Assembly: GCF_016802725.1 (NCBI RefSeq)
Contig: NC_052669.1
Location: 21,977,770 to 22,041,769, forward strand
Source of the DNA: Solenopsis invicta
Taxonomy: Eukaryota; Arthropoda; Insecta; Hymenoptera; Formicidae
DNA length: 64,000 nucleotides
Direction: 5' to 3'
Shown in pieces: positions 54,761 through 64,000 of this stretch. A model generated the notes under the pieces. That model searched no databases and had not been told where the DNA came from. It worked only from the letters and a program-made list of their open reading frames with translations. A program made the position numbers and the translations under genes. How positions within the stretch are numbered: position 1 is the stretch's first letter; each line of letters opens with the position of its first letter.

Positions 54761-54850
54761 TATATTAGGATGAGTCAAATGAAAACAAGATAGACTATAT
54801 AACGTAAGTATACAGTCTATCTCGTTTTCATTTGACTCACCCTAATATAT
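54761..54850. mobile_element. Hairpin MITE upstream of the UGT gene
   Basis: Arms of about 37-40 bases are complementary: the left reads ATTAGGATGAGTCAAATGAA and the right ends TTTGACTCACCCTAATAT; the loop is about 10 bases. TATA-like words flank both sides. The right arm resembles the insertion at 31336-31400. It lies about 170 bases upstream of the UGT start codon. Confidence 0.7.
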
Positions 54851-55359
54851 TGCCAGCTGCACGTAACTGCACACGATAACAGACTGACTATTTTAGATTT
54901 ATGCACAAGATACATGTAAAACAGATAACTCATAGTAGAAATATAAATAATTGCATGTATAATAAATGCATAATATTATATATAATAATGCTATAAATAT
55001 GCTTAAATTTATACAAAATTTGTTTGCTGTGCCACAAAATATAAAATATTACTCGTGTTTTGAATAATCAATCTCGCGAATAATCTAATGATAAGAAAAC
55101 ACTTAAAAGTCACTTATATTTGTCATTTTGCCGTCGAGTGAATGACGAGCAAGAATGCTGATGCGTATGTTTCTTTTGTTGCTTTTTTTATAAACTGAGC
55201 ATTAATTTTTAAGAATTAAAATTATTTGTGATGTTGAAAAAGTTAAGAACTTGCCGTTAATATCTATTTTCACCAATAAAAATAAACTTTTGATTTACTT
55301 TAATTCTTATAATTTTTAGTAATAGAAAATTAAATAAATAATTTTTAATAAAAAAAACT

Positions 55360-55600
55360 CCCGACTGCCGCCAAAAGTTTGTTTAATAATAAAAATGAAA
55401 AAAGTTCAAAAATAAAAATTAAAAACTTAAAAACTTAAACAAATTAAAAAAAATAAAAACTAAAAATAAAAAAAATACTTTAAAAAACAACACTTAAAAA
55501 AAACAAAACTTAAACAACTTTAAAAAAACAAAAATAAAAACTATAAAAAACTGCTTTAAATAGGTTAAAATAAAAATTAAAGTAATTATTGAATTAAATA
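55360..55600. repeat. A-rich low-complexity tract
   Basis: About 240 bases composed mainly of short A-runs separated by CTT, CT or T (AAAACTTAAAA, AAAATAAAAA). No ORF and no internal symmetry. It may be a decayed poly(A)-derived or simple-sequence region. Confidence 0.6.
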
Positions 55601-57328
55601 AATAAATAAATCTATAAACTAAATCAAATACAAATACTTGATATTAAAAATTTTTTTAATTTTTATTATTTAATAATAAATTAGACTTAACTAGCAATCG
55701 GGAGACGCCACGCTGAATGACAGATATAATATTAGTTATAACATTAAATTCATTAATAATGTATATAAAATGTATGTACATTTTATATTATGCGGTGTAT
55801 ATACATACAAAATACATTAATAAATATACCTATTATATACCATAATGTATATTCAAATTTTGTATATGAAATGTATATACATTCTATATACAGGATATTG
55901 TTTTCACATTATAAAAAAAAATACATATACATAGAATGTCCAATGTTATGTGGAATATTATATTTGACATCATTTTTTGCTCAATATATACATTATGCTC
56001 GCTAATTAGGCTACGGTTGCTCTCATATATGTATACATTAATACCATTTGCAATCAGTTTATATGCATATAATTTGTCAATGACTCTAAAATAAGAAATT
56101 ATTCTTAATCATATAATAATGAGTTAAAAGTTCCACAATCATATCAAACCGCGTTACGGTTTTTTCCAATTTAAAAGTGTTATTCTTGTCTAGAGGATTA
56201 AAGTCAATCGATCAGAATGTAATAATACTTCAGGTGTTCTTCACAACCGGTTTCATTACATATGCAATTTTACAATATAAGTTATATAAGAAAATATAGT
56301 AACGGAGCTAGAACTTGCGGTACTTAATATTATATTATCTAAAAAATAAACTAGTGTGTAAGAAGCACAACAAACGTACTCTTGAAAAATTTTTTGTTAA
56401 TTTCAATAAACATTTTTTTCAACATTGTGTCCTTGATTAGAAAAAATATTTTCAAAATTTAAAAATAGTTTTATAATAGTAACCATTTAAATCATAGAAA
56501 TTATTTGAATTAGAAAAATTTTTTTCAGTATACGTACAAATTTTTTATAAAAAAAGAACCTAATTTTGCAACACATATTTTTGATTACAATTCTTGTTAC
56601 TTAGTTAAAATATAATATTTTAACATTGTTAAAAAATTATTGTATATTTTATTGAGAGAATAGGTGATTGAAGAAATGAAGAAAAAAGGTTTCTAAGAAA
56701 CTATTGAAAATTTATTTATATAAATAAATTTATGAAATAGTAAAAGCAAAGAAGTTATATAAAAGGGCGAAAATCTCACGTTTCTTCACTGCACATATTG
56801 AGTATATATTTCAACGAACGGTTGGTTGTAGTTTCTAGTTTTCATTATCTCTTATATTAGACGCATATCTCTTGTAATATATTTGAGCTGTGATGTGTGA
56901 TCGCTACATGTAAATCGCTATTTTTATTCTAAAGATTTCTCTGTGTGTCATACACAATTAAAAACGTTTCCTTTAATTTTCTACAATTATTTTTAAATGA
57001 ATACGTGGTATGTATTTTGGTACATATATCAAACAGAAATGTAATATTTTATATTAAATTGATATAACAAATATACACACTGTATTTTATATATAAACAC
57101 AGAATTTTGTACCAAACTTTTACTAAAAAATTATATTAATATTAAGCAAAAATTAAAACTTTATTAAAATTTGTTAAGTAATTATCGATTAGTGTTCATT
57201 GCATCTATTTCTCATTGCAGATCGCATACTGTACTGGAAAGAATTGCCATTGACATTGTTTACAATTAAAGCTTTTCTTACATCCCTGATTTTTTATAAC
57301 CTTAAGTTGACAACAAATAAGTTGAGAT

Positions 57329-60300
57329 ATGAAATCCATTTTGTTTGCAATTATACTTATTATGACATTCTCAAAGGGAAAATCGCAATTCTGGCAAGAC
57401 ATGTCATTTCTTCAAGACCAAATTCTAAAACTTTTTTTTCCTAAGGATCCTGGTTTAGAGAGAGTTAGAAGGATGGATCCAACCGAAAGAATAACAATCA
57501 ATGCAAAAATATTGGATTTTGTGAGTAACAAATCACTTTTAAATAATTTAATATGTATCTCGTTTTAATTCCTGCTTTATCTTTAACAGTTCTGTAATAA
57601 ATATAGAATAAATTATATTACTTGACTGACTTCATTTATCGTTAACAATCTCTAAATGTTATATAAATATTTCTTGATATTTTGAAATCATAAATATGAA
57701 ACAACGACATTTCTCATGGATGTTAAAAATACTATTTTATTATATAGATTGGCATGGTAAAACCATACGGTTATCCTGCTGAAGAACACCGTGTTACAAC
57801 AGAGGATGGTTATAACTTGATAATACATAGGATACCTGGAAGTCCATTACTGGATAACAATGCAAAGAAGGAAATTGTATTCCTTCAACACGGTATGTTG
57901 GGCTCATCAGAATGCTGGATAATGTATGGTCCCGGAAAAGATCTTGGTATGTATTCACTGATAGCATGTAACGCAGTTCCGCAGGACTATACAAAATTAA
58001 TTTTAAAGTCCGACTTCGTAACTGGTTCTCAGATCTCAATCTGTCTTTGTCTTGCGCACTACGAATAAGACGCACTACGTTTCATCATACAAAACTTGAT
58101 TTTAAAGTCTGAGGAACTCCTAAGAATTTAAACTTAAGACTTGTGAAAGTTGTGAACAATATTTTGTACATTTCTATTCCAGAATAAGATTTCTAATTTT
58201 GCATTTTTTATTTTTTTTTTTAAATGCCATTTATTATTGAAACATGTAGCTTAGAAAGAAAACGTGTTTAAATATAAATGGTCTAATACTAAATAACATT
58301 AAAATAAAATTTATGTGCAATCTTTATCATAACATATACAAAATATTCAGTTTAAAATAAGACAAATAAATTTAAAAATTCAGAGAATTATTTTAAATTA
58401 TAATACTTTTTATTATAAAATAAACTTTAAAATTACAGATAACCTTCTTGCCCTTCCCTTCTTTCTTTACGTGCATGCATATCTGTATCAATTTATATAA
58501 ATTATGAAACGCACACAAACACGCACATTTTATATTTCTAAATTGCCTATTACCAAGAGAATAATTGCAATACTTAAAAAAATATTAAATTTAAGTTTAC
58601 GCCAATAATGACAATTTTATTTTTATATTACATATAAATATGCTGTACTATTTTGCATACACAGAAGAGACATAAAGAAAAATAATATAAGATATATAGA
58701 AAAATATCCAAGCATTGATTAAAGGTTAACCTACAATATGCTTTGTTTTTTGTTCCTTATCTTTTACATATTACCTTTTTGTCTCTTTATATTATTTTAT
58801 CGACTAATCATGTTTCTTATCACATATTCGTATGTTTAGATTCAAATTTTAATTTAACAATTTCGACAAAATATTGCAAAGAAACAGAAAAGCAATAGAT
58901 CAAAAGAAGCAACAAAAAGTAAAGAACTGATTATAAATTAGAACAAAAATATAAGTAGGTAATAAGTAGAGGGCTGAATCTCGGTGCTACGTTTAACGCT
59001 CTGTCATTGTTTATTACTTCAACTTAAATAAGCCATTCTTCTTCCAGATAGCATGAAACAGATGCAACATTATGAATGTTTATCAAAAACTTAACATTTT
59101 TGACTTCACTCAATAATGTAAACTTACAAGCTATAAAATATTGAATATAAAAAATATTTTCATAAATATATTGATTTTTAAATAAAAATAAACAAATAAT
59201 AGTTATCTTTTAATTTGAACTGCAATTGAATAGAATTTAAAGCTTAATCACTAAAACATGAATTTTAAGTTTTTAGAAATAATAACGATTTAACGCACAA
59301 AGTTAAAAATCGAATTTAAAAATAAAACGATTTATATTTGATTTGGAACAATCTAGTTTTTAGCACATTCGCTCGTTATTATTTTTGTTTTAGCATTTCT
59401 ATTAGCTGATAAAGGATATGATGTATGGTTTGGAAATATGAGAGGAACTACTTACTGTAGATCGCATGTGAATATGACGACAAATGATCGCAAATTCTGG
59501 CAGTATAGGTACTCAACTCTTTAAAACTTTACATTAAAAATTATTTTGAAGAAGCATTGAATCATGTTCGAACAGCCTTTTTCTCCCGATAAAAGTTATC
59601 GTTATTTACAGTAAATAGAATCTAATAATATGAATAACATCGCAAATTATTAAAAAAATGCATTAAAGGCGTATAAAAGCAAAGAAAAGATATATGTTTT
59701 ATAAACATTTAAATATTGTAGTTTTCATGAGGTTGGGACAAAAGATCTGCCAGCTATGTTCGAATATATCTTAAAATATACAGACCAAAAAGATTTATAC
59801 TATATCGGTCATTCAATGGGAACTACTTCATTATTCGCTCTTCTATCAACAAAACCGGAATACAATATAAAAGTAAAAATGGCTATTTGTCTTTCTCCAG
59901 TTGTTTTTTGGATAGAAATATCACCTGAAGTATACGTAATTGCTGAGGCTTGGCCGACAATAAAGGTAAAATACAAAATTGGCGATTGTTTAATGCAAGC
60001 AGTAATATTTAAAATACAATTGAAGATTAAACAATTATTATTTAAAATGCTAACATTATTTTATTAGTATAGAAACTAACTCTTCAGTGTTTGTTTTATA
60101 CGCTCCAGGAAATTTTAGAAAAGCATGAAATATTCGATGTTCTCCCACAATCTTTAACGATCGTTACGTTAGCAAGAACATTTTGTAAAGATAATTTGAT
60201 AACTCAGAATATTTGCGCTACTATACTTTTCCTAATTGGCGGTGCGGATTCAGCACAGCTTAATACTGTAAGTAACATAACATAATATACAATGTAATAC

Positions 60301-63300
60301 AATTTATATAAAGTAATTAAATACCTTTTTTTATATTATATAAATCTTTTAACATTCTATAATTAGGAAGAGTAGGAAAAATTGGATCTATTTTCAGTTT
60401 TTGTTCTTAATAAGGCAAAATTAAGTCCAATCGTGAAACTGAAAGTGTTGCTTGTAAGATAATTAAACTTCCTTTATTTTTGCATTAGATCATAGTGATA
60501 TATCTCTCCCTGTATTAAATTATAATGAAAAATGTGAAAACGCTTTTTTGATTTGGGAGCAATGGTTCCAAATTTATCCACCCTCTGTTGCAAATCAAAT
60601 ATCCTTATTTTTAAAAATTTTAAAATAAAATTTAAAAATTTTTATGTATTTTTTTTTAGTATTGAGTAAAAATTAGCAGCATAACAGTCAAAAGTGAAAG
60701 TTTTATTCAGAAAATATTAGTGACAATTTATATAAAATTTATATATAATTAGAGTTAAAATTAATAAAATTTAATTATTCCGAGTCTTGTAACTCATAAT
60801 AGAGGAAGAGGACTTTACAGTACAAATGTCAAATTTGGTTAACCGTATTCGTTTAAATTAAAAAGATTCTATATTTGGAACACGGAATTTCTCTCACTCT
60901 TTCTTATATAAATTTATTATGATGACTACGTTCACTTCCAATCCCCTTTTTTTAATTAGTTATATTCTGATTTTTAATCTATATAAATTATTTCTGTTAT
61001 AGACAAGCCTGCCATATTTATTTTCTCATTTTCCAGCTGGTACTTCTGTACAACAATTTGATCATTATTACCAAAATATTCGTACGAGTGAGTATTCCAT
61101 TTTGCATATAGCAATATTCTAATTTATATGTACTGTTAAACGAAAGAAATATTTCTGTCGCGCGCGTGTGTTGCCGTTCTATCGTTGAAAAAAATACATA
61201 AAGAATTTTGCCTGTCTTCTTAAGGCTTTTGGGCCATCCGCGTCCAGTCATCTATCTCATACATATAATTTTAACTCCAAGTTGACTGCGACCTATTCCC
61301 CGTAAAAACTCGTTGTAGGCCTCGTCAAGGAGGCGACGCGCTCTCCTAGTTTTTTCTTTTCGAAGACGTTTCGTGCCCCGGCAAGTTTGTTTCCGGCATG
61401 GATTTTGCACTGAGAGTTAATTTGAATAAATAAATAAAAAAAAAATAAAACAAAAGATGGGTGAGGGGAAAAAACAAATTTGTTAGCGACTTACTAGTTG
61501 TTGGTAGTGTGATAAATGTGAGTGCAGTACGATGACCCTCGGTCTCGGAGATCTCCAGACGGTGGAGTGTCTCAGAGAGGGACGTCGGCTTCGATCGTGG
61601 AGTAGTCAGGCGTGATACTTTCAGGAACCAACGTCGAACGGTTAATCGAAGACACTGGCTGGTTAATCGAGCTCACCGGCTTGAGCGAAACACTTCGCTA
61701 CCGAACGTCCACGAGGTAGTAGCACGGTAAAACTGCGGGTGTCACAGACTCGAACAGTAAACTGTCACGGACTGTGCGACCGACAAAACAAGAATGAATT
61801 CTCCGCTCTGGAACTTCGGCTTATATATCAATTTTGGCTCATAATTCTTACATTTTTTAAGGACCGGGTACTCTATTTTTTCGTTAAGTGTGCCCACGCA
61901 CTCTCAGAATCTCGGTTCTCAAAGTCCTATTACCTCTAATGTTCGCCAAAGAGACTCGCTTTCGCATAGTGCCGCAAAGCGCTACTTCTTGAAGCGATTT
62001 CGAAAATTGATTTTATTTTCATTTAGATAATGTAGGCGACTTTTAGAGGATCGCCAATTCGATACTTTTGACATGTCTATTGTGCCGTGTGCACTGGTTC
62101 TGGGAGTCAAGAGAGTAGCTGTCGTGAGAATTCCGATTTCTGGGTTTCATATTTCCAACGTCCGCAGATGTTGCCCACTTGAGTTCGACCTTACGTTGGA
62201 CCCCATTCTCTCGACAGGCCTCACGTATCAATTTTAGCGTTTGTTTAGCTAACATTTAGCTAACGTTCGTTTGCAGGCGACCTTTAGAAGACTTGTTCGG
62301 TAAAGGTTGGCATGTTTGTTGCGCCATGTACATAGCTTTTTAGCGCAGAGAGAGTGTCACAGTCGTGAGGGTTTCGGTGTCCCGGCTTTTCTTATCTTCA
62401 ACGCTCACTTACACTGCCCACCCGTGTCCGGTGTCAAAAAGCGTCACGCTCTCAAGACTCCTTGTATTTTAATTTAATATCCATTAGGCTAGTGGACCTG
62501 ACCTGTCAGCGAACCTTGGAGACAATTTTAAATAATTTTATGGTGCCAGGCGCACCGATTTTTATGATTATGGGGAGTTGGCATGTGTCTCTTTTTAGAT
62601 TGCCCCTTTTCTTTGTCTTAAATGCTTCCTGGTCAAGCCTGCACGTGCGTCGAGCAACGGTGTATCCGCTCTCGAAAGAAAAGAATCGTTACTCCGCAGG
62701 ACGTAACAATTATTTACAAAATTTTATATGATAGATGACTGAAAGCAGATGACTTAAAATGGGGGAAATTCTTTATAATTATCAGTAAAATAATCAGTAA
62801 AATATGCGCATGAGTACACATTAAGATAAGTATTTATAGATTTACGATAGGCATCGATTGTTGCAGAGGATTTTCAAAACTTTGATTATGGAACAAATGA
62901 AAATTATAAGCGATATAAACAAGCAATACCCCCAAGATATGATCTCAAAAAAGTTACTGCTCCAATTGTTTTATTTTTTGCAGAAAAGGATACGATTCTT
63001 AGAAAAGAGGTAATAATACTTCCAATCTTAGATTTTAATAATTTTTACGCATAATTTTTACGCACAAATAAAAGCAAAAAAATTTCTATATATATGATGA
63101 AATGATGATCATGAAACGGTTGACAATATGAAAAACTGCAATTTAACGCAAAATATAAAAGAAAAGATAAATTTATATTAAGATGATTTATTTTCTACTC
63201 TTTATACTTTTTATATAAATAATTTCGTTATTGATATTGTTCTTTTTTTATAATATTTTCAGAATGTGATTGAACTTAACAAACGCTTACCAAATGTTCT

Positions 63301-63421
63301 TCTAATGGAAAAAGTTCCATATAAACTTTTCAGTCACCTAGATTTTATATGGGCAATCAACGCTAAAACTCTTTTATACGATCGTATATTAGAACTAATA
63401 CAAAAGTTTAATACTAACTAA
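57329..63421 (+). CDS. Lipase 3-like acid lipase, copy 4 (431 residues, 8 exons), shortened C-terminus
   Basis: Exons 57329-57520, 57748-57946, 59394-59508, 59722-59965, 60109-60267, 61003-61087, 62867-63009, 63263-63421, all in phase. Signal peptide MKSILFAIILIMTFSKGKS. Oxyanion HG kept (QHGMLGSSE), nucleophile Ser200 in GHSMG, Asp in AEKDTIL, His in FSHLDF (Asn before the His replaced by Ser). A CAA codon of the other copies is TAA here (63419-63421), removing the last six residues; the former stop is still readable at 63437-63439. Exon 4 begins FHEVG instead of YHEVG. Intron 6 holds a 1.4 kb GC-rich insert and intron 5 an unrelated insertion. It shares the exon-1 and exon-5 codon additions with copy 3. 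Probably functional. Confidence 0.88.
61275..62715. mobile_element. ~1.4 kb GC-rich insertion in lipase 4 intron 6 (solo-LTR-like)
   Basis: The other copies have continuous intron DNA here; flanks match across the insert (ACATATAATTTTAA before, TTTATATGATAGATGACTGA after). The insert is clearly richer in GC than its host intron, has a TATATATC word at about 61820, and contains two related internal segments of about 240 bases (from 62034 and 62276, both beginning AGGCGAC and containing CAT-GT-TTG-GCC, GTCGTGAG and CCAACG/TCAACG-type words). No protein of a transposon is encoded. A solo LTR or a non-autonomous element fits best; ends and target duplication are not resolved. Confidence 0.6.
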
Positions 63422-64000
63422 AATGTACCTGTAAAATAAATCTGATGAATATAAATCTTTATCTCACTCTATGTTGTGTATGTACCATTTTTTTCTCCTG
63501 TATCTTTGAAGTTGTTATTAATTATTTTAGGATGTTTGCTTTACGTTTACCTTTTGGAAATTATAGATATGTCTCTGTGACAAAAAGAAGTAAAAATTAA
63601 AATTGTATTAAATTGTATCACCAATACAAAATTATTATAAGTCTTTTAGTAACATTCTCGAAAATATCGAAAAGATAAGTAGTCTCCTAAATCGCATAGC
63701 TTTTAAACTTTATATAAAATTTATAAAGTAAAAAACTTAAAAATGTAAGGAATCACCTTAGGAAAAAGTTTATTAACATAATTAGAATATGACTCAAACA
63801 ACATTAGAGACAATATGTTCAAAACAATATTAGAGATACCATAGTAATTATTTGGAAACGGAAACGTTAGATTAATAAGTTTAAATAATAATATATAATC
63901 ATTATATAATACTTAAAATTCGAAATTAGTTATTATTTAAGATTAGTTTTAAATTATAATTTGCTTTTCCAAATGTTTAAGATTTAGATTATAATTTTTT
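63422..64000. other. Flank downstream of lipase 4
   Basis: Contains the remnant of the six lost lipase codons and the old AATAAA (about 63434-63440), then AT-rich DNA with no open frame of note. No fifth lipase begins before the window edge. Confidence 0.55.

Larger units (their letters stand above)
54595..57328. other. Intergenic region between UGT and lipase 4 (head to head)
   Basis: The UGT and lipase 4 start on opposite sides, so both promoters should be here. Features: a hairpin at 54761-54850, an A-rich low-complexity tract at about 55360-55600, TA-rich imperfect palindromes around 55755-55890, and lipase-type upstream DNA from about 56040. The copy 1/2 promoter block is missing, as before lipase 3. 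The conserved leader-exon acceptor precedes 57221, where the sequence has drifted (ATCGCATACTG). Confidence 0.5.

Noticed and set aside
1..64000. CRISPR arrays, tRNA, rRNA and bacterial-type operons
   Set aside because: No regularly spaced repeats with spacers, no cloverleaf with A and B boxes noticed, and the genes are spliced eukaryotic genes.

Overview
The window is AT-rich, compact-intron nuclear DNA from an insect. It is most likely a hymenopteran such as an ant; that is inferred from gene structure, composition and the kinds of protein present, not proven. There are no rRNA, tRNA or CRISPR features that I can see. Six protein-coding genes can be rebuilt exon by exon with consistent reading phase, and none is visibly interrupted.

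Layout. 1-5377: no recognisable gene; repeats and one strong hairpin. 5378-20770 (minus): a 30-exon soluble adenylyl cyclase (ADCY10-like), about 1,694 residues, with two class III cyclase domains, a P-loop NTPase domain and a long helical C-terminal region. 23210-63421 (plus): four tandem paralogues of a secreted acid lipase (lipase 3-like, AB hydrolase family), each with the same eight coding exons. They lie at 23210-28953, 34452-40551, 44172-50548 and 57329-63421. 51289-54594 (minus): a five-exon UDP-glucuronosyltransferase of 520 residues, between lipases 3 and 4.

History read from the sequence. Lipases 1 and 2 share a block that also carries part of the ADCY10-like gene: 30.05-31.51 kb holds a broken copy of its first exon, its second-cyclase exons and some of its introns. 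Lipases 3 and 4 share a different upstream organisation and lack the segment that looks like the promoter of lipases 1 and 2. An inverted duplication of lipase 5' flanking DNA sits before lipase 3. Several transposon-like insertions (foldback or MITE type, and one GC-rich LTR-like insert of about 1.4 kb) mark single copies.

Functions. The lipases carry signal peptides and a Ser-Asp-His triad and probably hydrolyse lipid esters in gut or secretions. The UGT conjugates small lipophilic molecules in the ER. The cyclase makes cAMP in the cytosol. Apart from a shared digestive/detoxification theme for lipases and UGT, nothing shows that the three families work in one pathway. I did not find a convincing new molecular system; the most unusual content is the duplication history and the sequence changes in lipases 3 and 4.
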